The notes: generated from the sequence alone by a model not told the origin. A stretch of 64,000 nt of DNA from an uncultured Brachyspira sp. (GCF_910588665.1 NZ_CAJUPR010000003.1:148199-212198); one strand, 5' to 3'; positions 9,268-18,539 are shown, counted from the stretch's first letter. Numbers and translations: made by a program.

Positions 9268-11667
9268 CTAATAATTAAGAAACGAATCTATTATATTATC
9301 TAATTCATTTGAATCTTCTAAATAATGTGAGCATATATTGCATATTTCTGTAGGAGTTTTATTTATTATAAATAAGTCTGTTTGAAAAGAATAGCATGAA
9401 GCACCCGGCAGTTTACCGCTTACAGCACATACTTTCATACTTATAACATTTTCAGGCTTCTTATACCAAGTGGGCTTAACTTCTTTAAGAGCCTCCACCA
9501 TATATTTACCCCATATAGGAGCTGCAATTCTTCCGCCTACCTGATTATTTCCTAAAGAATATTTGAATGAATCAAAACCAATCCATATTCCTGTTGCAAG
9601 TTCAGGAGTATATCCGACAAACCAAGCATCTTTCCAGTCATTTGAAGTGCCTGTTTTTCCCGCTCCTCTTCTGGTGAATTTTGCTTCATACATAGCGCTT
9701 GTGGCTGTGCCTCCTCTTAATACTCCAGTCAGTATATCGCTTATCAGGTAAGCAGCCTCTTTGCTTACAACCTGTTTGGGACCTCCTCTTAAATTAATTT
9801 TTTTATTCAGTTCATCTTCAAAATTATCTATAACTATTCCGTATCTGTCGGTAACATATCTTATAAGTATGGGATTAACCTCTTTTCCCTCATTTGCAAA
9901 TTCGGCAAATCCCATAGTAAGTTCAAGAGGAGTAAATAATCCCGTTCCAAGTCCCAAAGTCAGATCGGGGTTAAACATTCTTTTTGATCTTTCAGAATTA
10001 GGCTCGGCTTTAAATATAGGCTCAACATATCTTATAGTATTTGTAATTCCTACATAATTTAGAATATTAACCGTTGCAATATTTAAAGACGCTTCCAATG
10101 CATATCTTAAGCTTACATCTCCTTTAAAGCTTCCTGAATAATTTCTGGGTATCCAAACTTCTCCGTCTTCTCCTTCTTCAGGTATAAATCCTATTGGAGC
10201 ATCGCTTACTATAGTAGAAGGACTGTAATTTGTAGCATCCATTGATGCAGCATACACAAAAGGCTTAAATGCGCTTCCCGCCTGTCTTCTTGCCTGAGTT
10301 GCTCTGTTAAACTGATTTCTTGCGGTAAATTTAGAACCTCCTACCATAGAAATTATATATCCGTTTCTAGGATCTATCGCTACTAATGCGCCTTCAATTT
10401 GTCTTGAAAGCTCCGCTTCATCAGCTTTCATTACTTCCATAGTTATATCATTAACTTCTTCCATACCGAATATATCCGACATCAATGCCAGCGGCAAAGC
10501 TGCATGTTTATTTATAGTGTCTCTTACTGCGATATTAAATTTATTATATGCGCTGTTTTCAGGAAGATTAAATAAAATAGATATCATTTTTATTTTATCT
10601 ATAGTTTCTCTATTGTATAAGTTTATAATATCCATAGAGCCGCCTTCGTATTTGTTGTTATATTCCGTAAGTGCTTCGGTTAATAGCTTCTGTGCGGATT
10701 CCTGTTTTTCTATATCTATTGTAGTGTATATTTTAAGTCCGTCCTCTTTTAATGCTTTTTCTCCGTATCTGTCAACTAATTGTCTTCTCACATATTCCGT
10801 AACATAAGGCGCTCTGTCTATAGAAGCACTGTATGCAGTGGAGCCTCTTCTGCCTATTTTTTCAGTATATGTTGCCCAAAACTCTTTATGAGCCTGAGAC
10901 GCTTCTTCGCTTGTTATGAATTTTAAATCGGTCATTCTCTTAAGTACAACTTTATGTCTTGCCATTGATATGTTAGGATTATTAATAGGCGAATATGCAT
11001 TCGGTGCGGGCGGAAGTGTGGCAAGCATTGCACATTCTGCTAAATCTAAATTTTGAACATCTTTATTAAAGTAAAATCTGCTTGCAGCCTGTACTCCGTA
11101 TACTGAATGTCCGAAATATATTTGATTAAAATATAAAGTTACTATTTCTTCTTTTGTAAGTCTTTTTTCTATCTGAAAAGTGACCCAAATTTCTTTTAAT
11201 TTTCTGGTTATAGTTCTTTTGGTTGACTTCAATACTATATTTCTTGCCACCTGCTGGGTTAATGTGCTCGCTCCTCTTGCTCTTTTTCCAGTTAATATAT
11301 TTCCTATGGTTCCTCTGAATATGCCGAATATATCTATTCCGAAATGAGACATAAAATTATTGTCTTCCATAGATATTATAGCCTCTATCAATTGAGGAGG
11401 CAGATATTTGTATTCAACTAGTGATCTTTGCTCTGTAAAAAATTCGGATATTACCTCTCCCTTTATATCATATATTTTTGTAGGTATTGTAGGCTTATAT
11501 AATTCCACAGCCTGAACATCAGGCTGAATTATTATATCTGCAATTAAAATCGAAAAAACAATAGTAATCACTGAAAATATCAGTATCATTGCTGTTATAT
11601 AAAACTTTTTGAATTGTTCTATATTTATGCTTTTATATTTATTCCATAACTTTTTCAAGAATTTCAA
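9268..11667 (-). CDS. Class A penicillin-binding protein (PBP1A type)
   Basis: This bifunctional enzyme polymerises lipid II into glycan strands and cross-links the peptides on the periplasmic side. The 799 residues hold one N-terminal membrane span (about 23-47), a GT51 transglycosylase domain with EDNNFMSHFG (catalytic Glu101) and GASTLTQQVARN, and a transpeptidase domain with SAFK (about 464), a later serine motif ASLN and KTGTSNDW (about 670). The C-terminal tail has four cysteines (VCAVSGKLPGASC, CNICS), a possible disulfide or metal site also seen in some PBP1A proteins. A promoter lies directly upstream, and the TraB-like gene follows. Confidence 0.95.
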   Translation of the reverse strand: MKFLKKLWNKYKSINIEQFKKFYITAMILIFSVITIVFSILIADIIIQPDVQAVELYKPTIPTKIYDIKGEVISEFFTEQRSLVEYKYLPPQLIEAIISMEDNNFMSHFGIDIFGIFRGTIGNILTGKRARGASTLTQQVARNIVLKSTKRTITRKLKEIWVTFQIEKRLTKEEIVTLYFNQIYFGHSVYGVQAASRFYFNKDVQNLDLAECAMLATLPPAPNAYSPINNPNISMARHKVVLKRMTDLKFITSEEASQAHKEFWATYTEKIGRRGSTAYSASIDRAPYVTEYVRRQLVDRYGEKALKEDGLKIYTTIDIEKQESAQKLLTEALTEYNNKYEGGSMDIINLYNRETIDKIKMISILFNLPENSAYNKFNIAVRDTINKHAALPLALMSDIFGMEEVNDITMEVMKADEAELSRQIEGALVAIDPRNGYIISMVGGSKFTARNQFNRATQARRQAGSAFKPFVYAASMDATNYSPSTIVSDAPIGFIPEEGEDGEVWIPRNYSGSFKGDVSLRYALEASLNIATVNILNYVGITNTIRYVEPIFKAEPNSERSKRMFNPDLTLGLGTGLFTPLELTMGFAEFANEGKEVNPILIRYVTDRYGIVIDNFEDELNKKINLRGGPKQVVSKEAAYLISDILTGVLRGGTATSAMYEAKFTRRGAGKTGTSNDWKDAWFVGYTPELATGIWIGFDSFKYSLGNNQVGGRIAAPIWGKYMVEALKEVKPTWYKKPENVISMKVCAVSGKLPGASCYSFQTDLFIINKTPTEICNICSHYLEDSNELDNIIDSFLNY

Positions 11668-11695
11668 TTTAATTATCCTAGTATATTTTTACTGT

Positions 11696-11724
11696 ATTAT
11701 ACAGATAATTATTTAATTAATCAA
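11696..11724 (-). promoter_or_regulatory. Promoter of the PBP1A gene
   Basis: TTGATT (11724-11719), 17 bases and TATAAT (11701-11696) on the minus strand stand 29 bases before the start codon, which has an AGGAT ribosome site. Confidence 0.65.
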
Positions 11725-12201
11725 CATATTTTTTTATTATATTTTTTATAAAAAACACCCTATGAATAAAATTAATTTATATTCATAGAGTGAAAAGTAA
11801 TGGGTTTGTATATATCTTAAGAGCGCAACAAATGACTTTTGCAACTATATTATATATAACATTAATAAATAGAAACCGTAAAATAATATTTCATAGTTTG
11901 AATTTTTTATGCATAAAATATTATTATATGCTGTCAAATTTAAAATATTTATGTGTATTTTAATATAAAAAATATATGTATTAATAAGATAATGGGCTTA
12001 TGATATGAAAAATCATAAGCCCATTAATAATAGTGTTAGGAGTCTGATAATAATGAATAATTGCTTTGTTTTATATTTTTATTTTAATATTATAACCAAA
12101 ATTAATATTTTTAGTAAAATTAACGGCAATGATTATTAAACATAATAATATGTGATTTTATTGAAATTTAATAAAAATAGTAAAAAACCATATAATTTTT
12201 A
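11725..12201. other. Non-coding stretch between PBP1A and GNAT genes, with hairpins
   Basis: No open frame of interest was found on either strand in the 614 bases between the two divergent genes. Two strong palindromes stand out: CTATGAAT (11760-11767) pairing with ATTCATAG (11781-11788) around a central AAATTAATTT, and the 15-bp stem listed separately. No tRNA-like cloverleaf or tmRNA was recognised. Confidence 0.5.
11990..12026. other. Perfect 15-bp stem-loop, role unknown
   Basis: TAATGGGCTTATGAT (11990-12004) pairs perfectly with ATCATAAGCCCATTA (12012-12026) across a 7-base loop. It is the most GC-containing piece of this spacer. Neither side has a long T-run, so it is not a textbook intrinsic terminator. 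It could be part of a small RNA, a transcription barrier between the divergent units or a protein-binding palindrome. Confidence 0.6.
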
Positions 12202-12229
12202 TTGAAAAAAAAGAAAAATAAGTTATCAT
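12202..12229 (+). promoter_or_regulatory. Candidate promoter of the GNAT gene
   Basis: TTGAAA (12202-12207), 16 bases and TATCAT (12224-12229) lie about 50 bases before the start codon. Confidence 0.4.
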
Positions 12230-12281
12230 ATTACAGTTTACATAATAAAATCCGATAACTAATATTGCAGGTTATGTTATT

Positions 12282-12782
12282 ATGTGTAATATAAGAGAAG
12301 CTCATATAGAAGATGCAGAATATGTATTGAAGTATATTAAAAAAGTATCCGATGAAACCGATTTTATGATGTCGGATTCTTCAGAAAGAGAATTAAATAT
12401 AGAAAAAGAGGAGGAGTTTTTACAAAATATACAAAAAAGTATAATAACTAAGATGTTCTTGTATGAGAAGGATAAAGAAATTATAGGAATATGTAATTTA
12501 AGAGGTATTGACAGGAAAAGAGTAAGGCATAGAGTTAATCTTGGTATAAGCGTATTGAAAAAATATTGGGGTAAAGGAACGGCTGTAAAACTGATTGATT
12601 ATGCTGTTGATTATTGCAGAAACAATTGCATAAAAAAAATAGAATTAACTGTTAGAACTGATAATGAAAGAGCTTTAAGGCTTTATAAGTCTTCTGGCTT
12701 TTTTATAGAAGGAAAAATAAATGACTTTTTTTGTATTGATAATGTTTATTATGACTGCTATATAATGGGCTTATTTGTTTAA
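12282..12782 (+). CDS. GNAT-family N-acetyltransferase
   Basis: GNAT enzymes move an acetyl group from acetyl-CoA to an amine; the substrate here is unknown. The 166 residues show the family course: EAHIEDAEYVLKYI at the start, a central sheet with IIGICNLRGI, the acetyl-CoA loop in VLKKYWGKGTAVKLIDYAV (residues about 90-110, Q/R-x-x-G-x-G/A type) and the C-terminal NERALRLYKSSGFFIEG. The overall look is close to the RimJ/RimL or PhnO-like group. It is a single gene with its own likely promoter. A 200-base spacer separates it from the flagellar block. Confidence 0.85.
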   Translation: MCNIREAHIEDAEYVLKYIKKVSDETDFMMSDSSERELNIEKEEEFLQNIQKSIITKMFLYEKDKEIIGICNLRGIDRKRVRHRVNLGISVLKKYWGKGTAVKLIDYAVDYCRNNCIKKIELTVRTDNERALRLYKSSGFFIEGKINDFFCIDNVYYDCYIMGLFV

Positions 12783-12982
12783 TACTATATAAAAAAATTT
12801 ATATACTGTATTGATACTGTATAAAAAATAGGTTTATTAAATTTTATTATTAATGAAATATAAATTAGTTAACATAATACTTGATTATTTTGTAATAATA
12901 TGTTAAATTAATTGAAGTTTTAACATTGTCGTTTTTAAATTAAAAAAGATTAGAAAAAAATTATAGAATTGGAGTTCTCAAA

Positions 12983-13771
12983 ATGCGAAAATTTCTTATG
13001 GTATTTTTAGCATTATACTTATTTATACCTGCGGAAGTTTATACTCAGAATAATATGCAGATACCTATACCTACAGTAGAGTTAAATGTTGCTCAAGCTC
13101 AAACTCCCCAGCAGGTTAGTTTAGGACTTCAAATATTATTTTTATTAACAATATTGTCATTATCTCCTTCTATAATAATAATGACTACAAGCTTTATAAG
13201 AGTTTCAATAGTGCTCAGTTTTGTTCAAAGGGCTCTGTCATTGCAGGAAACACCGCCAAGAGCTTTAATAATGGGATTATCTTTATTTTTAACATTTTTT
13301 ATTATGATGCCTACTTTGATGCAGGTAAATAATACTGCCCTTCAGCCTTATTTAAATGGCACCATAGGTGTTAACGAATTGTACAGCAGAGGAATACAGC
13401 CTATAAGAATGTTTATGTTTAACTCTTTAAGGGGGGAAAACGGCATGAAAAGTCTGGATTTGTTTTTAAGCATAAGCGACACTAATATAAGGCTTAGGGA
13501 AATTCAGACTGCGGAAGATTTAGAAAGAATTCCAACAATAGTTGTCATACCTGCATTTATTATTAATGAACTTACAATAGCTTTCAAAATGGGTATATAT
13601 TTATTTATACCGTTTATAGTTATAGATTTAGTGGTTGCCTCTATACTTATGGCTATGGGTATGATAATGCTTCCTCCTATTATGATATCATTGCCGCTTA
13701 AAATAATTTTATTTGTAGCAGTTGACGGATGGAAGCTTTTGATACTCCAAATAGTGCAGAGTTTCAGGTAA
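12983..13771 (+). CDS. fliP: Flagellar type III export gate protein FliP
   Basis: FliP forms, with FliQ and FliR, the helical gate of the flagellar export apparatus in the inner membrane. The 262-residue protein has a cleavable-type leader (MRKFLMVFLALYLFIPAEVYT), then the family core with LSLSPSIIIMTTSFIRVSIVLSFVQRAL, LIMGLSLFLTFFIM, IPTIVVIPAFIINELTIAFKMG and DLVVASILMAMGMIMLPP, and the end KLLILQIVQSF. A GGAG site precedes the ATG. It heads a long plus-strand run of flagellar genes. FliO, which comes before FliP in many genomes, is not seen upstream. Confidence 0.97.
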   Translation: MRKFLMVFLALYLFIPAEVYTQNNMQIPIPTVELNVAQAQTPQQVSLGLQILFLLTILSLSPSIIIMTTSFIRVSIVLSFVQRALSLQETPPRALIMGLSLFLTFFIMMPTLMQVNNTALQPYLNGTIGVNELYSRGIQPIRMFMFNSLRGENGMKSLDLFLSISDTNIRLREIQTAEDLERIPTIVVIPAFIINELTIAFKMGIYLFIPFIVIDLVVASILMAMGMIMLPPIMISLPLKIILFVAVDGWKLLILQIVQSFR

Positions 13772-13824
13772 TTTAATATTTATTTTGACTCTTATATATA
13801 TTGAATATATTTTAAGGATATTTT

Positions 13825-14094
13825 ATGAGTGATACTTCAATTATTGTTTTGGTACAGGAAACTTTATGGGTGTTTATGATGCTTGCGGCACCAGTTTTGG
13901 GGGTATCAATTATTGTAGGTTTGGTAATTTCAATACTTCAGGCTACTACAAGTATTCAGGAGCAAACTTTAACATTTGTTCCTAAAATGATAGCTATGCT
14001 GGCTGTTATATATATTCTGGCTTCTTGGATGCTTAATTATACAAGTGCTTTTACTGTCAGATTGTTCAGCATACTTCCTAATATAGCCAGATGA
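13825..14094 (+). CDS. fliQ: Flagellar export gate protein FliQ
   Basis: This 89-residue protein has two membrane spans and the family core VLGVSIIVGLVISILQATTSIQEQTLTFVPKM (in parts: GLVISILQATTSIQEQTL is diagnostic). FliQ wraps around the FliP/FliR pore in the flagellar basal body. The AAGGAT site before the ATG and the tight spacing to fliP and fliR place it in the same operon. Size is standard. Confidence 0.97.
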   Translation: MSDTSIIVLVQETLWVFMMLAAPVLGVSIIVGLVISILQATTSIQEQTLTFVPKMIAMLAVIYILASWMLNYTSAFTVRLFSILPNIAR

Positions 14095-14130
14095 AATTTG
14101 AAATGGTAGAAAATATTTTGGGGAAAATAA

Positions 14131-14934
14131 ATGGATAATTTTGTGAATTTCTTTCAAATTTACCTGCTTATTATGGTAAGATTTGCCGCTATACTTATGA
14201 TAGCTCCGTTATTTTCTTCTAATGTTATTCCAAATACTATAAAAATAGCTCTTGCATTTATTGCTACAGCTGTAATATTTCCTCTGGTTGCAAATACTGA
14301 TGTTCAGGCAGCTTCTGCTTTTGCAGAATATTTTTTAACTCTTGTAAACGAAGTTCTTATTGGAATATTAATAGGTTTTTTGATGTCGATTATATTTGCG
14401 GCATATCAGGTTATGGCAAACTTTTTTGAAATACAAATGGGATTTGGCATATCCGAAACTGTTGACCCTATATCTCAAGTTACAGTTCCCGTATTAGGAC
14501 AATTACAGTCTTTGATAGTTATATTAATTTTTATAGCAGTTGATGGTCCAAGCTGGGTTATAAGAACATTGCTTTACAGTTTTAAGACTATGCCTGTATT
14601 AAGCGATGCTTCAAAAGCTGTATTTATGTCTTCATTTAACGGAATTATAGACAGAATGATTTATTATATGAGTTCTTTATTTTCTGTTGCTCTTTCTCTG
14701 GCTTTGCCTATAATGCTTACTTTATTTTTATTATCATTAAGTTTAGGTTTATTGGCTAAGGCGGCTCCTCAGATGAATGTTTTAATGCTCGGTTTTCCAA
14801 TGCAGATAGCTGTAGGAATTATATCATATTATATTTTAATACCTGTACTTGTTTCCAATTTTATGAAAATATTAGAATCCACTATAGCTGATGTTAATAA
14901 TATAATTACTTTTTTATCAGGAGGTATCGTATGA
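14131..14934 (+). CDS. fliR: Flagellar export gate protein FliR
   Basis: FliR completes the FliPQR gate. The 267 residues contain several membrane spans and family segments such as RFAAILMIAPLFSS at the start, LVNEVLIGILIGFLMS, QMGFGISETVDPISQ (amphipathic loop typical of FliR) and LAKAAPQMNVLMLGFPMQI. Its stop codon overlaps the flhB start (ATGA at 14931-14934), so the two are translationally coupled. Confidence 0.97.
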   Translation: MDNFVNFFQIYLLIMVRFAAILMIAPLFSSNVIPNTIKIALAFIATAVIFPLVANTDVQAASAFAEYFLTLVNEVLIGILIGFLMSIIFAAYQVMANFFEIQMGFGISETVDPISQVTVPVLGQLQSLIVILIFIAVDGPSWVIRTLLYSFKTMPVLSDASKAVFMSSFNGIIDRMIYYMSSLFSVALSLALPIMLTLFLLSLSLGLLAKAAPQMNVLMLGFPMQIAVGIISYYILIPVLVSNFMKILESTIADVNNIITFLSGGIV

Positions 14935-16130
14935 AAAATATGACATCTTCCATACTTGAGGTATTTGTTATAATCAGAGCTAGGCTTTACAGAAAATATC
15001 TTTATATTACAGGAAAGGGCTATGTATTAACTTTATTTGCATCTCCTGAGGATGAAGGCAGAACAGAGCTTCCTACTGAAAGAAAGAAAAGAAAGGCAAG
15101 AGAGGAAGAAGGACGCGTTGTAAACTCTGCTGAAATAAATCAAACTCTTGTTTTGGCGGTTACAATAGCAGTAGTGGCTCTTTTAACTTCATATTTTACT
15201 CATACAGTATCGCAGTTTTTTATTACTATATTAAATAAAATTTCTAATGCTGATGCTTCAATTAATAATTCAGCTTTTACTGATATGTTTTTAGAAATAT
15301 TAATGCTTATTGCAAAAACGGCAGGCATAGTTATGGCTGTTGCCTTAATTGTCGGTGTGAGTGTTAATTTAGCTCAGACTCAGTTCTTATTTACAACTAA
15401 AAAATTAAAGCCTAATTTTAAGAAAATTGCCCCCACTTGGTCTAACTTTAAAGAAAGGGTATTTATTTCAGGTCAGAATTTAATGAATTTGTCAAAGATA
15501 CTTTTTAAAATGATTGTAATATCCATTCTTACTTTTACAACAATATACGGCAAACATAATCAGCTTTTTAGCATGATTGATATGGAATTATCTCAGGCTA
15601 TGAGTTTATTTTTCTTTATAGTTTTAGAGATGCTTTCTAAAGTAATAATATTTATGATAATAGTTTCCGCTTTTGATTATTTCTTTCAAAAAAGGCAGTA
15701 TATTAACAGCTTAAAAATGACAAAGCATGAGATGAAAGAAGAGTTTAAAGAAATGGAGGGAGATCCTTTGGTAAAAAGTCAATTGCAGGATATGGCAAGA
15801 AAAATAGTAAGCAGAACGATGCTTAAATCCGTTCCGGAGGCAGATGTGGTCATTACAAACCCGACTCATTTTGCTGTTGTATTAAAATATGAAAACGGAG
15901 ACTATGCCCCTATAGTAACGGCTAAAGGAGCGGATCATATAGCATTAAGAATAAAAGAAATAGCTAAAGAAAATGATGTTCATATAGTGGAAAATAAGCC
16001 TTTAGCCCGTGAATTATATTACAATGTTGAAATAGGGCAGTATATACCTGAAAAGCTGTTTCATGTTGTATCAAGAATACTCGGCGAAGTATATAGAATA
16101 AGAAATGAAAAAATGGCAAGGGCTGTATAG
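14931..16130 (+). CDS. flhB: Flagellar export switch protein FlhB
   Basis: FlhB controls the change of export substrate from rod/hook to filament proteins by self-cleavage. The auto-cleavage motif NPTH is present (VVITNPTHFAVVLKYE, about residue 305), as are RTELPTERKKRKAREEE near residues 42-58, four membrane spans and the C-terminal PLARELYYNVEIGQYIPE. An N-terminal extension of about 40 residues (hydrophobic, ending LTLFASPEDEG) precedes the usual start of the family, yet the AGGAGG site fits the ATG at 14931, so the extension seems real. The start overlaps the fliR stop. Confidence 0.96.
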   Translation: MKNMTSSILEVFVIIRARLYRKYLYITGKGYVLTLFASPEDEGRTELPTERKKRKAREEEGRVVNSAEINQTLVLAVTIAVVALLTSYFTHTVSQFFITILNKISNADASINNSAFTDMFLEILMLIAKTAGIVMAVALIVGVSVNLAQTQFLFTTKKLKPNFKKIAPTWSNFKERVFISGQNLMNLSKILFKMIVISILTFTTIYGKHNQLFSMIDMELSQAMSLFFFIVLEMLSKVIIFMIIVSAFDYFFQKRQYINSLKMTKHEMKEEFKEMEGDPLVKSQLQDMARKIVSRTMLKSVPEADVVITNPTHFAVVLKYENGDYAPIVTAKGADHIALRIKEIAKENDVHIVENKPLARELYYNVEIGQYIPEKLFHVVSRILGEVYRIRNEKMARAV

Positions 16131-16142
16131 GAGGAATAAAAA

Positions 16143-18263
16143 GTGGCAACAATGAATGGCGCTAAATCAATATTAGATTCGGTAAAACTGCCTGCCAATA
16201 TAAGCAGACATAGTGATATAATGTTCGCAGTCGGAGCGGTTATGGTAATAATGATGCTTATTATACCTCTGCCCGCTTTAGTTTTAGATTTTCTGCTTAT
16301 AGTAAATATTATAGTATCTTTATTAATATTGCTTATGGTTCTCAGTATAAAAAGTGCCAATGATTTTAATGTGTTTCCTTCAGTGCTGCTTGTTATGACA
16401 GCTTTCAGACTTGCTTTGAATGTATCTACCACAAGGGCTATTCTTACAGATGGTTCAAATTTTAATGGTAAAGTTATTACATCTTTTGCTGATTTTGTGG
16501 TAGGCGGCAATATAGTTGTGGGAGTTGTAATATTTATCATACTTATAATAGTACAGTTTGTAGTTATTACCAAAGGCGCTACAAGAGTATCAGAAGTGGC
16601 GGCAAGATTTGCATTGGACAGCATGCCTTCAAAGATGATGGCTGTTGAAAGCGAACTTCAGGCAGGTGCCATTACCGATAAGGAAGCCGAAGAGAAAAGA
16701 AAAAAGATAAGAGGAGAGAGCGATTTCTATGGTACTATGGACGGAGCCTCAAAGTTTGTGCAAGGCGATGTTATAGCAGGCATTATAATTACGGTTATAA
16801 ATATAGTCGGAGGACTTATAATTGGAATGACAATGAGAGGAGAGCCTTTTACACAGGCGGTTAATGCTTATACACGCTTTACAGTAGGAGATGGTTTAGT
16901 AAGTCAGATACCTTCTTTTTTTATGAGTTTTGCTACAGGCCTGCTTGTAACCAGAAGCAGCAGCGAGGATAATTTATCTACTCAGATTGCGGTGCAGATT
17001 TTTGCTAAGCCTAAAAACTTATTTATAGGCGCAGGTTTTGCTTTCTTTTTAATGTTTTTACCAGGTTTTCCAAAAGTAGCATTATTTGTTATATCATTGG
17101 TATTGTTTTTAGCGGGATATGCTTTGAGAAAGGAACAGCAGGAGCTTGGAATCAATGAAGATGGAAGCAAAGCAGATACGGGAGAGCAGGCGCATCAAGG
17201 TCCTTTAGATGTTACTCCTTTCTTAAAGGTTGAGAAGATAGAACTTTCAGTAGGCGCTTCTCTTATTCCTTTAGCGCTTGAATCTGAGGGAGGAGATTTA
17301 ATTAACAGAATAAGTCAGATTAGAAGAGAGCTTGCCTTAGAAGTGGGATTAGTTGTTCCTCCTGTGCGCATTGTGGATAACAGTATAATAGAACCTGATG
17401 AATATATGGTTAGCATTAATGGTACGGAGATGGCTAAAGGCTTTGTACGCCCTAATATGCTTCTTGCTTTGAATGCCAATTCTCCAGAAGGTCCTTCTCC
17501 AGATTGCGAGAAAGTAAAAGAACCTGCATTCGGACTTCCTGCCTATTGGATTAAAGTTGATGAAAAAGATATGGCTGAGAAAAAAGGATTTATGTTGTTT
17601 CAGCCGACCTCAGTTATTGCCACTCATTTCAGTGAAACTATTAAAAGAAATGCTAATCTTCTTATCGGACGCGAAGAAGTGCAGAATATGCTTGATCTTA
17701 TTAAAGATGATCATAAGGCTCTTGTGTCTGAAGTTCTTGCTGCTAAGCCTCATAATGAGAGTCCTCTAGGATATATACAGAAAGTGCTTCAAAATCTTCT
17801 TCAGGAGGAGGTTCCTATAAGAAACAGCGTTGCAATATTAGAGGGGGTTGCAGATGCTATAGCTGTTATGGGAAGCGAACAGGCTACCGAACTTGTAAGA
17901 AGCAGGCTTGCATCGCAAATATCTCAAATGGTTTCGGATCAGGACAGAAATATAAGAGTTATTACTTTAAGCCAGCAGCTGCAGAATAATATTGCTCAGA
18001 ACTTGGCTAATACAGGTAATTTGCAGGGTTCTCAGATGATTGCTATGAGTTTTGAGAGTATGCAGAACTTAATTAAAAATATAAAAGATGCAGTTAAGCT
18101 TGTAAGCGATTCAGGAGCTGATGACATAGTATTTTTAACTTCTCCTCTTATAAGAAGACCTTTGTATCAATTTATAGCTAAAAATATCGGAAAATATAAG
18201 GTTATAGCTACTACTGAAATAGCTCAGGGTTATAATGTTCAGGGTATTGCCAGTATAAAATAG
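16143..18263 (+). CDS. flhA: Flagellar export platform protein FlhA
   Basis: FlhA is the ring-forming export platform that docks chaperone-substrate pairs and couples to the proton motive force. The 706 residues comprise eight N-terminal membrane spans with the FHIPEP-region segment MTAFRLALNVSTTRAIL, a cytoplasmic loop with VSEVAARFALDSMPSKMMAVE, and the large C-terminal cytosolic domain from about residue 350. The start is GTG at 16143 with an AGGAGG site; a later ATG at 16152 is three codons downstream and less well spaced. Confidence 0.97.
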   Translation: MATMNGAKSILDSVKLPANISRHSDIMFAVGAVMVIMMLIIPLPALVLDFLLIVNIIVSLLILLMVLSIKSANDFNVFPSVLLVMTAFRLALNVSTTRAILTDGSNFNGKVITSFADFVVGGNIVVGVVIFIILIIVQFVVITKGATRVSEVAARFALDSMPSKMMAVESELQAGAITDKEAEEKRKKIRGESDFYGTMDGASKFVQGDVIAGIIITVINIVGGLIIGMTMRGEPFTQAVNAYTRFTVGDGLVSQIPSFFMSFATGLLVTRSSSEDNLSTQIAVQIFAKPKNLFIGAGFAFFLMFLPGFPKVALFVISLVLFLAGYALRKEQQELGINEDGSKADTGEQAHQGPLDVTPFLKVEKIELSVGASLIPLALESEGGDLINRISQIRRELALEVGLVVPPVRIVDNSIIEPDEYMVSINGTEMAKGFVRPNMLLALNANSPEGPSPDCEKVKEPAFGLPAYWIKVDEKDMAEKKGFMLFQPTSVIATHFSETIKRNANLLIGREEVQNMLDLIKDDHKALVSEVLAAKPHNESPLGYIQKVLQNLLQEEVPIRNSVAILEGVADAIAVMGSEQATELVRSRLASQISQMVSDQDRNIRVITLSQQLQNNIAQNLANTGNLQGSQMIAMSFESMQNLIKNIKDAVKLVSDSGADDIVFLTSPLIRRPLYQFIAKNIGKYKVIATTEIAQGYNVQGIASIK

Positions 18264-18322
18264 TGTAAGATATTATGCCTAAATAGGCAGTTAGATATAA
18301 ATATAATATTTGGAGTTGCAAA

Positions 18323-18496
18323 ATGAAAACTATTAAAATTTTTGGAAAAAACAGAGAAGAGATTGAAAAGCAGGCTAGAGATAAGTACGGCGAGAGTTAT
18401 TTTATAATTAGTGTCAGGGAGAATAAGAGGAAAAATATATTCGGAATAATTAAGAAAGAGTTTGAAGTTTCTATAGGTATATTGGAACAATATTGA
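18323..18496 (+). CDS. 57-residue stand-alone FlhF N-domain-like protein
   Basis: The frame reads MKTIKIFGKNREEIEKQARD and on to a TGA, ending GILEQY, with a TGGAG site before the ATG. It resembles the first 55 residues of FlhF in the next gene (DIRTIRGKDKTDAFAKARVE, then an IL/IISVRENK or ILTSKDVK strand and a FGIIKKEFE or FLGLGMKTEHE strand). The same small beta-alpha-beta layout is also found at the start of Jag/KhpB proteins. It sits in the 276-base space between flhA and flhF, in the same direction, so it is in the flagellar operon. It has no GTPase part. A role in modulating FlhF or in RNA binding is only a guess. Confidence 0.65.
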   Translation: MKTIKIFGKNREEIEKQARDKYGESYFIISVRENKRKNIFGIIKKEFEVSIGILEQY

Positions 18497-18539
18497 TTTG
18501 CTGAGTTAGGAGTTTTAAGATGATTATAGGAGTTAGAAA

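Noticed and set aside
11725..12281. tRNA or tmRNA gene in the large spacer
   Set aside because: No cloverleaf, no T-arm GTTCRA box and no CCA end were found.
16061..16624. 187-residue minus-strand open frame across flhB and flhA
   Set aside because: Shadow of two certain flagellar genes; product has no family look.
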